A stretch of 20,871 nucleotides of DNA from assembly GCA_944392185.1 (NCBI GenBank), contig CALXVW010000129.1:1-20871 (forward strand). The letters run 5' to 3'. Below the pieces are notes generated by a model. It searched no databases. It was not told the origin of the DNA and saw only the letters and a list, made by a program, of their open reading frames with translations. Position 1 is the stretch's first letter. Every line of letters starts with the position of its first letter. The stretch comes from an uncultured Alphaproteobacteria bacterium (lineage in GTDB: Bacteria > Pseudomonadota > Alphaproteobacteria > RF32 > CAG-239). This document shows, piece after piece, positions 1 to 6,748 of this stretch. The position numbers were made by a program, and so were the translations under genes.

Positions 1-21
1 CACAAGGCGGGGTTTGGTGTA

Positions 22-97
22 TGGTGGGTGTGGCTGGGATCGAACCAGCGACCCCTACGATGTCAACGTAGTGCTCATACCACTGAGCTACACACCC
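22..97 (-). tRNA. tRNA-Val (anticodon GAC), CCA encoded
   Basis: Read on the minus strand, this 76-base sequence folds as a complete cloverleaf. The 7-bp acceptor stem pairs GGGTGTG with CACACCC. The D arm has GCTC/GAGC stems. The anticodon stem CTACG/CGTAG carries the loop TTGACAT, so the anticodon is GAC, which reads the valine codon GTC. The T arm is GCTGG-TTCGATC-CCAGC. The discriminator base is A and the CCA tail is encoded in the DNA (positions 22-24). Base 37 is A. No second tRNA is visible next to it. Confidence 0.97.
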
Positions 98-505
98 GTT
101 TTATCTTTTGGTGCCTATCTTATTAGCTTATACTTTCTCTTTTGGCAAGAACTTTTTTACATACCAACTTAATAAATCGATAAAAAATTTTTCTATACAA
201 TTTTTTTTATCGGCATAAATATACCTCTATGTTTTGCTAAATTTTTGAACTGGAACTGCTATAATGAAAAAATATCTTACCTCCCCCTTGACCACACCTA
301 TCTTCTTCTTGCTCATTTGGCTTGCCTGAGCAATTGCGTCTTAATCTCCAGGTTATGGAAGAAACTTCTGAAATCTTATTGCCACTCATCGCCGCATTTA
401 TACTTTTTCAATATTGGCTTTTGAAGAAAACTCCCCAAAATTAGGGAATATTTAAGCTTTATCTCGTATAATATTCCTTACTCTCAAACTGTAAGGAGTA
501 TTGAC
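98..505. other. Non-coding stretch between tRNA-Val and the N-formylglutamate amidohydrolase gene
   Basis: This region of about 400 bases is AT-rich and holds no convincing gene. It must contain the promoter of the leftward tRNA and of the rightward gene at 506. Two tiny hydrophobic ORFs are present (264-329, 21 codons; 355-444, 29 codons), both with weak ribosome-binding sites. They lie in different frames and I do not treat them as genes. The right end holds a TATAAT and an inverted repeat, listed separately. Confidence 0.5.
445..477 (+). promoter_or_regulatory. Inverted repeat overlapping a TATAAT -10 box upstream of the gene at 506
   Basis: GGAATATT (445-452) and AATATTCC (470-477) are perfect 8-bp inverted arms separated by 17 bases. 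The right arm overlaps a consensus -10 hexamer TATAAT (467-472), about 34 bases before the GTG start at 506. I find no good -35 box at 16-18 bases. That fits a promoter needing an activator, or an operator covering the -10 box. The repeat is seen directly; its function is inferred. Confidence 0.4.
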
Positions 506-1393
506 GTGGACAACAAAAAACTTGATTTCAGAGTTAATTATAAAGCTCTTAAAATCTTTGAGGAATTTAATGTTAAAGACCCTAAATTCCCAATCGTTTT
601 GTCTTCGCCTCACAGCGGAAATCTCTTTCCGCCGGAGTTTCTTGAAAACTCGGCTCTAAGCGAAAAAGAACTGCGCTCTTCTGAGGATTGTTTTGTTACT
701 GAAATTATCAGACAAGCATCCGATGCCGGAATCCCCCTTATCAGTATGAATATCCCGCGAACCTTTGTCGATGCTAACCGCGATAAAATAGAACTCGATG
801 ATAAAATGTTTTTTGATGCGCCGCAAAGCTCCAATAACGCCGGAAGCCGCCGCTGCCGTGTGGGCCTTGGCGTTATCCACCGCATTGTCTACCCTAATAA
901 AAATATTTATGACGGGTTGCTTTCTTATCAAGAAGGCATGAAGCGTATCAAATATGTCTATGATGCTTACCACAAGCGCTTAAAACAGCTCGTGGATAAA
1001 TGCGTGCGCAAATTCGGCTTTTGTCTTCTGGTTGACTGCCACTCCATGCCGTCCATGATTTGCAATATCATGAATGAAGAAAAGCCTCTGGATTTTTGTA
1101 TCTGCACCCTTTTTGATGAAAGCTGCCCGACGCAAATGTCTGAATTCTTGAGCAAAGCTTTAGAAGATTTTGGATATCGCGTGGAGTTTAACCGCCCCTA
1201 TGCCGGTGCCTATATCGCTTTTAATTACTGCCAGCCACGCAAAAATATTTATACACTGCAATTGGAAATTAATCGAAGCCTCTATATGAGTGAAAAATCC
1301 CTTACCAAAAACAAGAATTTTCAAACTGTTAGCTCCAACATCAGCAAAAGTATTCTGGCATTGGCAAATTTTTTGCTGGATTTTAAAAAATAA
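506..1393 (+). CDS. N-formylglutamate amidohydrolase-family protein
   Basis: This 295-residue protein belongs to the N-formylglutamate amidohydrolase (FGase/HutG-type) family. Family members are metal-dependent hydrolases that cleave N-formyl-L-glutamate to glutamate and formate, or act on related N-acyl amino acids. Visible family motifs are SPHSG (residues 34-38), an acidic pair SED (59-61), RTFVDANR (85-92) and DCHSMP (177-182), which supply the likely metal ligands. Length is normal for the family and there is no signal peptide, so it should be cytosolic. The start is GTG at 506, chosen because AAGGAG lies 7 bases upstream at 493-498. No other histidine-degradation (hut) gene is in the window, so a role in histidine catabolism is not supported by context. 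The exact substrate is unknown. Confidence 0.88.
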   Translation: MDNKKLDFRVNYKALKIFEEFNVKDPKFPIVLSSPHSGNLFPPEFLENSALSEKELRSSEDCFVTEIIRQASDAGIPLISMNIPRTFVDANRDKIELDDKMFFDAPQSSNNAGSRRCRVGLGVIHRIVYPNKNIYDGLLSYQEGMKRIKYVYDAYHKRLKQLVDKCVRKFGFCLLVDCHSMPSMICNIMNEEKPLDFCICTLFDESCPTQMSEFLSKALEDFGYRVEFNRPYAGAYIAFNYCQPRKNIYTLQLEINRSLYMSEKSLTKNKNFQTVSSNISKSILALANFLLDFKK

Positions 1394-1542
1394 ATATGTT
1401 ATAAGCTCTCCTTGTTTGTAAACTATTTGTTAACTTTTCTAACAGGTAGTTTGGGTTTTGTTAGCATTTTGAGCCAGCAAAACCTTTGGATCACCAACCT
1501 CGGGTTATTTTATTTTTTTGGTTGCCGTGAGACAAGTTGAAA

Positions 1543-1560
1543 TTGGCACATTTGTTGCAT
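1543..1560 (+). promoter_or_regulatory. Sigma-54 (RpoN) -24/-12 promoter for the lytic transglycosylase gene
   Basis: TTGGCAC (1543-1549), five bases, then TTGCAT (1555-1560) closely match the RpoN consensus TGGCAC-N5-TTGCW. The invariant GG (1545-1546) and GC (1557-1558) are exactly 10 bases apart, as sigma-54 requires. Transcription would begin near 1570, giving a leader of about 28 bases before the ATG at 1598. No sigma-70 promoter of similar quality is visible here. Such promoters need an enhancer-binding ATPase, whose site could lie in the 150-base gap upstream. Confidence 0.72.
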
Positions 1561-1597
1561 GAGGGATACTTGTTGGCTAACCTGAGGGAACAGAGGG

Positions 1598-2338
1598 ATG
1601 CGACTTTTCGTATCAAATATTTTAATGCTTTTGTTAATATTGCTGATGTTTATTCAGCCAGTACAGGCTCGGGCTTACTCCGAATTTCATGACGATGCTC
1701 TGGTTTGTATGGAAGCCACACAAAAACTTGAAAAACAATATCAAATAAAAGAACACCTCTTAACCACGATCTCTAGCGTTGAAACCGGACGCTGGGATGC
1801 TAAGCGTCAACAAACTCTCGCTTGGCCGTGGACCGTGAATGCTCAAGGCAAAGGAACTTTCTTTAAGACCAAAGCCGAGGCCGTTCGTGAGGTAAAACGC
1901 CTGCAAAGAGCCGGCGTAAAAAGTATCGATGTCGGATGTATGCAAATTAACTTGGCTTACCATCCTGACGCCTTCAAAAGTGTGGAAGATGCTTTTGATC
2001 CTCAAAAAAATGTGGAATACAGCGCAAAGTTCCTGACAAAGCTCTATAAGAGAAAAGGAAATGATTGGATTAAAGCCGCTATGGCTTATCACTCCAGTGC
2101 GCCTAAAAAAGCTCAGATTTATAAGAAAAAATTGGCCAAGGCCTATGAAAAAGTTAAAACTGCTTTCAATACCAATCCTCACCTATTTGGAAAAGACGGG
2201 CAAAAGATAGCTAAAAAACTTGCAAGCAATCGCGTTTATGCTACAAATAAAATCAGAATTGAGCAAATTGTAGCAACTAAGGCTAATGCTTGGCGCGAGG
2301 CAAAGTTGGAAGAATATCGCCGAAGCAAACGCCAATAA
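1598..2338 (+). CDS. Secreted lytic transglycosylase, SLT-type
   Basis: This is a 246-residue exported lytic transglycosylase that would cleave peptidoglycan glycan strands in the periplasm. Residues 1-25 form a signal peptide: a long leucine-rich core followed by VQARA. The catalytic domain follows. The probable catalytic glutamate is E62 in SSVETGRW, and GCMQIN (113-118) matches the substrate-groove motif of SLT family enzymes. AYHSS near residue 165 is also typical. Beyond about residue 175 there is a lysine/arginine-rich, probably helical tail that is not part of the catalytic fold. The gene has its own sigma-54-type promoter, unlike its neighbours. In alphaproteobacteria RpoN often controls flagellar or other envelope-spanning machinery, so local wall remodelling for such a machine is a possible role (inference). 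Confidence 0.85.
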   Translation: MRLFVSNILMLLLILLMFIQPVQARAYSEFHDDALVCMEATQKLEKQYQIKEHLLTTISSVETGRWDAKRQQTLAWPWTVNAQGKGTFFKTKAEAVREVKRLQRAGVKSIDVGCMQINLAYHPDAFKSVEDAFDPQKNVEYSAKFLTKLYKRKGNDWIKAAMAYHSSAPKKAQIYKKKLAKAYEKVKTAFNTNPHLFGKDGQKIAKKLASNRVYATNKIRIEQIVATKANAWREAKLEEYRRSKRQ

Positions 2339-2359
2339 ACAAAGAAATTTAAGGCTTAA

Positions 2360-3208
2360 ATGGACAGATATTTTTCAGAGTGCGGATTGTTTTGGCGGCC
2401 GCTCGGCGGTAATAACATAGACCAAATCAGCGGGCATTGTTATCAATATACCGATATTAAAGATCTTAAATCCGGCCTTACAGCTTCTACTATTGTTGTT
2501 GACCTTGGAAAGTTTGATAATCACCAGGCTTTGGGGGTTAGGAACTCGGCAGCGGCGGTTCCCGATATCAGGGAGCTCCTGCAAACCCCGTTTCTAAACC
2601 CCGAGGCTATTTTTTTAACTCATTCTCACCCGGATCATCTTAACGGAATCGTTCACTATCTTAAAGCCGGCTACACTCTGCCGCCACTGTTTGGCGGAAA
2701 ATATACCCTTATGATTTTGGAGGAGCTTTATGATGAATTTAAAGTGCCTCGCAGTATCAGACCACAATTTAACATCATTCATGATGGTGACGTCATTAAA
2801 TGCGGATCTCTTAAAATTGAGGTCTTGGCATCTTCTCACACCTGTTTTGACAGCTTCGGCCTAATCATCAAAGCCTTTGATGGCACAACCGTTTACCATA
2901 CCGGGGATATGAAAACCGACAACAGCACCTATTTTCGCAAACCAACAAACCTAAAACGCTTACGCCAGTTGGCCGGCAAAGTAAATTTTTCGGTAGCTGA
3001 TTTTTGCGGCATTACCTCTGATGGAATCGCCGTACGCGAAGTTGACACTTTCAAAAAACTTGTTGAACTCATCAAAAAATCTCGTAAAAGAAAAATCTTT
3101 ATTCCCGTATATCCGACCCATGCCGAAATGTATTTAGTGGCTTTTTTGGCGGCGCTTAAACTCAAAAAAAATGTCATTTTTTATGGGTACCATGATTTCT
3201 ATACTTAA
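2360..3208 (+). pseudogene. RNase J-like metallo-beta-lactamase, N-terminal part ending at an in-frame TAA
   Basis: These 282 codons encode the metallo-beta-lactamase domain of an RNase J-like (beta-CASP superfamily) nuclease. Zinc-ligand motifs are intact: THSHPDH (residues 87-93), H160 in ASSH, and HTGDMKTD (180-187), which mirrors the HTGD motif of RNase J. VADFCGITSDG near 212 corresponds to the RNase J region after the metal site, and the start of the beta-CASP domain follows. The reading frame stops at TAA 3206-3208 immediately after YGYHDFYT. The same frame then continues open to 3883 with matching family sequence. The gene is therefore a full-length nuclease interrupted by one nonsense codon, or that base is a sequence error. 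The truncated product lacks the C-terminal H motifs and would probably be inactive. RNase J-type enzymes process and degrade RNA; the specific role of this divergent copy is unknown. Confidence 0.8.
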
Positions 3209-3883
3209 CTTGAACAAATTAAAAAATATGGAATCGATTTTAAAAAGCTGGCCGGAAACCGCATAAAAGTCCTCATCGGAACTCCGATTGACGTGGAAGC
3301 GTTGGACGATGATTTTGCGGTTATCGGCACATTTAACAATATCGCCAACTTTTTTGATGACAGTAGTGCAGACAGCTTTGGAATCATAACCTCCGGCTCT
3401 TTCTTTAATCCTCTGCGCGGTCAGTTCAATGCCCGCAATATCCACTTTGTGGATGTTAAAGACTTTCCCGCCCTTCAAGGTTATGGGCATGGATTTTTAG
3501 GAGATTATGAAATTATAAACTCCATCCTTAAATCTCCTCTTTTTATTCCTACACATTGCCCGATATATGTTATTGACAGTTTTCGGGAGCTGGCCCAATA
3601 TATCGGAATAAGAATTGCCGAGCCAACCGCGCACAACAACTATCTTTATAAGCTTGAAAAAAACTCTTTTGAGCTTATTAAAGAAAATCCCGCCGCTTGG
3701 CTGGTGGTTAACTATATTAATAATCAAGCCAGTTTTACCGAAGTGTGGCAAAAACCAACCTCTGGCGCCGGTTTTCTTAAACGGACTTTCAGCGCTAGAC
3801 GCTGCCGCAATCAATTTAAAATGTTGTTGCATAAACGTAAACATCAGGAAGATAAAAATGGAAGTAACAAAATTTGTAAGTGA
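3209..3883 (+). pseudogene. RNase J-like metallo-beta-lactamase, C-terminal part in the same frame
   Basis: This is the in-frame continuation of the preceding ORF. The first ATG/GTG-type start that could express it alone is GTG at 3293, which has no clear ribosome-binding site. The sequence carries on the beta-CASP fold: VIGTFNNIANFFDD, a SGSFFNPLRG stretch, then GYGHGFLGDYE, equivalent to the conserved His-Ala-Ser segment of RNase J. FIPTHCP follows, equivalent to the PVHGE motif. These supply the remaining metal ligands, so the two halves together would make a plausible 506-residue enzyme. The end is basic and lysine/arginine-rich. The last 26 bases overlap the start of the acyl-ACP thioesterase gene. 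Coding character is well preserved, so any inactivating mutation must be recent. Confidence 0.75.
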
Positions 3884-4595
3884 ATATAATATCCGTAGTT
3901 ATGAATGTGACCGCAACAACAATCTCCGTATTCTGACCCTGATGAATATTTTTCAAGATATGGCTGACAACCATGCAAAAGAAATGGGGCTTGGAATCGA
4001 TTATGTGCTCTCAAAAGGATTTGCCTGGGTTGGCACAAACTATGTTTTGGATATTGAGCGTTTGCCCAAAATGCACGAGCACATCAAAATCGAGACCTGG
4101 CCGTCTGAAGAAAAGCGCTTGGGAGCCATCAGAGAATTTGAAGTCTTTGGCGAAAACAACAAAAGCATCATTAGAGCCTCAAGCCAGTGGGTGCTTATTG
4201 ATTTTAAGAAAAAACGCCCCATAGGTCTTAGGGAAAACCTGCCTGAATATGCCGTGTTGCCACAAAAAGTTTTGGAAACAGATTTTCCCAAGCTTCCGGA
4301 GGTGGAGCGTGTGGATGAGGAAGCCAAGTTCAGAGTCCGATTTGATGATATTGATATGAACAGGCACGTTAACAACGCCGTTTATGTCTTGTGGGCAAGC
4401 GAATCCGTTCCGCCGGAATTTAGAATTGAACATAACCCCAAGCATATTGAAATTTGTTTCAAAAAAGAAGGACACATGGGGGAAAAAATTAAAATCCATA
4501 CCCAGTGTGAGGGGCTGCACACGTTTCACAGCATCTGCACTTATGACAGCGATGATGCCAGAGAACTTGCCAGAGCCTATATTGAATGGGATTAA
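3858..4595 (+). CDS. Acyl-ACP thioesterase (FatA/FatB-like, double hot-dog)
   Basis: This 245-residue enzyme hydrolyses acyl-acyl carrier protein to free fatty acid and ACP in the cytosol. The N-terminal hot-dog domain runs to about residue 130 and contains WVGTNYVLDIERLP and ETWPS. The second domain holds DIDMNRHVNNAVYVLW (164-179), very close to the plant and bacterial FAT signature, with N168 and H170 at the active site. In the later catalytic stretch FKKEGHMG, the cysteine of plant enzymes is a glycine but E204 is kept. The ATG at 3858 is chosen because AGGA lies 8 bases upstream and the family begins here. The frame is open further upstream, to an ATG at 3615, but that part is only the overlap with the RNase J-like gene. 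It probably shares a transcript with that gene. Confidence 0.88.
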   Translation: MEVTKFVSEYNIRSYECDRNNNLRILTLMNIFQDMADNHAKEMGLGIDYVLSKGFAWVGTNYVLDIERLPKMHEHIKIETWPSEEKRLGAIREFEVFGENNKSIIRASSQWVLIDFKKKRPIGLRENLPEYAVLPQKVLETDFPKLPEVERVDEEAKFRVRFDDIDMNRHVNNAVYVLWASESVPPEFRIEHNPKHIEICFKKEGHMGEKIKIHTQCEGLHTFHSICTYDSDDARELARAYIEWD

Positions 4596-4633
4596 AAGAA
4601 ACAGGGGGTTATTTTAACCGCCCTGTTTCTTTT
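4594..4633. terminator. Strong bidirectional rho-independent terminator
   Basis: The arms AAAAGAAACAGGG (4594-4606) and CCCTGTTTCTTTT (4621-4633) form a perfect 13-bp stem, extended inside by GGTT/AACC. Both strands end in a T-run, so it can stop transcription from the thioesterase side and from the minus-strand gene at 4609-5040. The stop codons of both convergent genes fall in or at the edge of the hairpin: TAA at 4593-4595 for the plus strand, and the complement of TTA at 4609-4611 for the minus strand. Confidence 0.93.
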
Positions 4634-5040
4634 ATAAGCACTGCTTGAAATAATATCAGTACTTTTGTGTATTTCTCTTCTGAAATACGCGTGTACTGAT
4701 AGATTCCCATATTCCAGTGTGAGAAAATCTCACCAAAGCTTTCTGCCGACAAGTAAGACAAAAAGTGCATTTGTTCACTTATCGATGCATCAAGAACCAG
4801 CCAATCGGTGATTTGTTTTGGCGTGCGTCCGGTAAGCGCTTTTCTCAATTTGAAATAATGATGTATCGGCTGCCAAGCTTCATATAACTCGAGCCCAAAA
4901 ACAAAAAAACCAATCAGCCCTATTCCTGCCACCAAACTCCACTCAAAAACAGTACTAACAGCTAACATTGTGCCGAAAACTATTGTCAGCGTTGCCCACG
5001 GAGCCAGATTTTTCAAGATTTTACTTCTATCCGTTTTCAT
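4609..5040 (-). CDS. Small membrane protein of unknown function
   Basis: I do not recognise this 143-residue protein. After a short basic N-terminus it has one or two hydrophobic segments, about residues 13-30 and 35-50 (WATLTIVFGTMLAVSTVF, then LVAGIGLIGFFVFGL). A soluble C-terminal region of about 90 residues follows, without known motifs, and is probably cytoplasmic. The stop codon lies inside the terminator hairpin. The ATG at 5040 has no visible Shine-Dalgarno sequence. A perfect 11-bp inverted repeat lies 19-49 bases upstream of it, suggesting specific regulation. mntP lies upstream on the same strand with a 97-base gap, so co-transcription is possible but not certain. Confidence 0.7.
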   Translation of the reverse strand: MKTDRSKILKNLAPWATLTIVFGTMLAVSTVFEWSLVAGIGLIGFFVFGLELYEAWQPIHHYFKLRKALTGRTPKQITDWLVLDASISEQMHFLSYLSAESFGEIFSHWNMGIYQYTRISEEKYTKVLILFQAVLIKETGRLK

Positions 5041-5058
5041 AATTGTAGGTATTAATTG

Positions 5059-5089
5059 TTGTTATCATAATTTGTAAGTATGATAACAA
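5059..5089 (-). promoter_or_regulatory. Perfect 11-bp inverted repeat (operator or leader hairpin)
   Basis: TTGTTATCATA (5059-5069) and TATGATAACAA (5079-5089) are perfect inverted arms around a 9-base spacer. They sit just upstream of the minus-strand membrane-protein gene. On that strand a TGGACA-like -35 box (about 5113-5118) and a TATAAA/TAAATT -10 region (about 5090-5097) lie immediately before the repeat. The repeat would then cover the transcription start, the usual place for a repressor operator. No T-run follows the repeat on either strand, so it is not a normal terminator for mntP. Confidence 0.55.
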
Positions 5090-5137
5090 TTTATACCATT
5101 TAGAAAATTTTGTCCAGAGTCTTGTGTGATTAAAAAA

Positions 5138-5701
5138 TTAGGCCGATAAGTGCTCAAACAATATTTTGCAGCCAAGGCCTATTAAAATGATGCCTGATGA
5201 TATTTCCAGCCATTTGGTGGGAAACTTTTTAAATATCCGGCAAAAGTTAAACCCTATGCAGGCGCAGGCAACGGTTGTCAGCCCAATTACAGTGGCAGAA
5301 CTCCAGATCGGCGCCTTTACAAAATAAAGCATGGAACCACTGACAAAGGCATCTATGGATGTGGCCAGGCCTATCAAAAACAAAACTTTCAAAGACAATG
5401 TCTTATCCAATTTATTTTGGCATTCGCAGCTTTTGAGAGAATCCGTTATCACTTTCATGCCCAGCATCAAAAACACAAAAAAGGCAATCCAATGATCCAC
5501 CTGCTCTATCTGATGATAAATCGTACGGGCGCCAAACCAACCCAATACCGGCATGATAAATTGCCCAGCTCCGGTGGCAAAAGCAATCTTTAGAGCTGAG
5601 CGGCCTTTTTTCTTTTTGATAACCAGGCCATATGAAAAGGCCACCACAAATGCATCTACCGACAATGCCAATGCCAAAAAGCAGATATCTAACCAGCTCA
5701 C
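5138..5701 (-). CDS. mntP: Manganese efflux pump MntP
   Basis: This 187-residue polytopic inner-membrane protein exports Mn(II) and protects against manganese excess. It matches the MntP family in length (about 188 in E. coli) and in its duplicated three-helix architecture. Each half carries the acidic transport signature: ALSVDAFVVAF (residues 12-22) and ATSIDAFVSG (about 113-122). The start is GTG at 5701, chosen because AGGAG lies 9 bases upstream. The gene is divergent from the methyltransferase gene at 5772, with only 70 bases between. That gap is too short for a yybP-ykoY manganese riboswitch, and I see none. Regulation is therefore likely to be at the promoter level. Confidence 0.92.
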   Translation of the reverse strand: MSWLDICFLALALSVDAFVVAFSYGLVIKKKKGRSALKIAFATGAGQFIMPVLGWFGARTIYHQIEQVDHWIAFFVFLMLGMKVITDSLKSCECQNKLDKTLSLKVLFLIGLATSIDAFVSGSMLYFVKAPIWSSATVIGLTTVACACIGFNFCRIFKKFPTKWLEISSGIILIGLGCKILFEHLSA

Positions 5702-5771
5702 GATGTTTCTCTCCTGTTGTTTTTTTTATTTTTTGCCGCTATTATGCCCTTAAATTAAAGGAGCTTGATTT

Positions 5772-6500
5772 ATGCCAGATTATACCGAAGATTATTTATT
5801 AGACAAGAAAATTAAAATTTTTCAGCCCAACGATGGATACCGCGCCGCAATTGATGCTGTTTTGCTCTCCGCGGCGGTTGAAAAACTGCGCCCTGGCGAT
5901 AACATCTTGGACATGGGGTCCGGAACCGGGGCTGTCAGCCTTTGTTTGGCGCAAAGATTTTTTGAACTCGCCCCGCAAATTACCGGGGTTGAGATTCAGC
6001 CCGTGCTGGCAGAACTTTCCAACATGAGTGCTACCGCCAATAATTTTTCTTTTCTCAAATACATCAATGCCGATATTTTCAATTCCGGCCTGCCTTTTTG
6101 CTCTTTTGCTCATGTGGTGACAAATCCGCCTTACTTTGAGCAAAATATGCCAACTTCTCCCAAGGCCGGAAAAGCTACAGCTCACAACTTTAACCAAACC
6201 TCTCTTACTCAATGGGTTAATCTTTGCATTAAGATGATTAAGCCTCAAGGATATTTCTATATGGTCAACCGTGCTCAGGCATTGGATGAAATCTTAAACG
6301 CTATCGGCACAAAACTTGGCGATATTAAAATCTTTCCTATCTACTCCAAAGCCGAGCAAGACGCTAAACGCATCATTATCCGTGCAAAAAAAGACAGCAA
6401 AGCTCCCCTGTCTATCGCTGCGCCCATAATTATTCATCAGGCTGATGGAACCTATTCTCAACGGGCAGAAGCAATCCTAAGAGGCGGAAAAAGTTTATAA
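5772..6500 (+). CDS. tRNA1(Val) A37-N6 methyltransferase-like protein (TrmN6/YfiC family)
   Basis: This 242-residue class I SAM-dependent methyltransferase has the SAM-binding motif DMGSGTG (residues 47-53), an acidic motif VEIQP, and the N6-adenine methyltransferase motif NPPY (118-121). The layout matches TrmN6, which methylates the exocyclic nitrogen of A37 in a valine tRNA in E. coli. The opening segment DYLLDKKIKIFQPNDGYRAAID is also typical of this family. ATG 5772 has AAAGGAG 8 bases upstream. Substrate identity is transferred from the family and is less certain than the reaction type; related proteins act on other RNAs or on protein glutamines. The gene ends just before the rpmH promoter. 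Confidence 0.8.
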   Translation: MPDYTEDYLLDKKIKIFQPNDGYRAAIDAVLLSAAVEKLRPGDNILDMGSGTGAVSLCLAQRFFELAPQITGVEIQPVLAELSNMSATANNFSFLKYINADIFNSGLPFCSFAHVVTNPPYFEQNMPTSPKAGKATAHNFNQTSLTQWVNLCIKMIKPQGYFYMVNRAQALDEILNAIGTKLGDIKIFPIYSKAEQDAKRIIIRAKKDSKAPLSIAAPIIIHQADGTYSQRAEAILRGGKSL

Positions 6501-6507
6501 ATTTGTG

Positions 6508-6536
6508 TTGACAGAAACCATTTATGCCTTTATAAG
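6508..6536 (+). promoter_or_regulatory. Near-consensus sigma-70 promoter for rpmH-rnpA-yidD
   Basis: A perfect -35 box TTGACA (6508-6513) is followed after exactly 17 bases by TATAAG (6531-6536), a five-of-six match to the -10 box. Transcription should start near 6543, giving an rpmH leader of about 68 bases. It is the strongest sigma-70 promoter in the window, as expected for a ribosomal protein gene. It lies directly after the stop codon of the methyltransferase gene. Confidence 0.85.
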
Positions 6537-6550
6537 CTTTCTTACCCGAG

Positions 6551-6579
6551 AACCTTAATCTAGTTTGAGATTAATGGTT
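6551..6579 (+). promoter_or_regulatory. Stem-loop in the rpmH leader
   Basis: AACC-TTAATCT (6551-6561) can pair with AGATTAA-T-GGTT (6568-6579), giving an 11-bp stem with one bulge and a 6-base loop, within the predicted 5' leader of rpmH. TTAAAT follows rather than a clean T-run, so I do not call it a terminator. The GGTT at the 3' arm could alternatively pair with AACC at 6596-6599, next to the ribosome-binding site CGGAGAA. A switch between two folds is therefore conceivable. Confidence 0.4.
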
Positions 6580-6610
6580 TTAAATAACAATAATTAACCG
6601 GAGAATTAAA

Positions 6611-6745
6611 ATGAAACGTACCTATCAACCCAGTAAGCTGGTTAGAACTCGTCGTCACGGCTTCCGTACCCGTATGGCTACCGCCGGCGGACGCAAGGTT
6701 TTAGCTGCCCGCAGAGCCAGAGGCCGTAAAAAACTTTCGGCCTAA
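6611..6745 (+). CDS. rpmH: 50S ribosomal protein L34
   Basis: These 44 codons encode ribosomal protein L34, a very basic protein of the large ribosomal subunit. The sequence begins MKRTYQPSK, contains the RRHGFRTRM core, and ends in a run of arginines and lysines, all diagnostic of L34. Length is exactly normal for the family. A ribosome-binding site CGGAGAA lies just upstream. rnpA begins 3 bases after the stop codon, the conserved bacterial rpmH-rnpA order. In many bacteria dnaA and the origin lie beside rpmH, but here a tRNA methyltransferase gene is upstream and no DnaA-box cluster is visible. Confidence 0.97.
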   Translation: MKRTYQPSKLVRTRRHGFRTRMATAGGRKVLAARRARGRKKLSA

Positions 6746-6748
6746 GCG

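Noticed and set aside
264..444. Two tiny hydrophobic ORFs (264-329 and 355-444) between tRNA-Val and the first gene.
   Set aside because: They are 21 and 29 codons long, in different frames, with weak ribosome-binding sites and no match to any known small protein. AT-rich spacer DNA can give such ORFs by chance.
1497..1531. CCAACC...GGTTG with an intervening T-run as a terminator for the gene at 506-1393.
   Set aside because: The longest clean stem is 4-5 bp and the T-run is inside the larger loop, so it does not form a standard terminator.
3615..3857. An 81-codon upstream extension of the acyl-ACP thioesterase ORF.
   Set aside because: This stretch overlaps the RNase J-like coding sequence in another frame, does not resemble the family, and the ATG at 3858 has a proper ribosome-binding site.
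5702..5771. A yybP-ykoY manganese riboswitch in front of mntP.
   Set aside because: The whole intergenic gap is 70 bases, shorter than the riboswitch, and none of its conserved motifs is visible.
6500..6610. A replication origin next to rpmH.
   Set aside because: dnaA is not adjacent and I see no cluster of DnaA boxes or AT-rich repeat array; only the promoter and leader hairpin are present.
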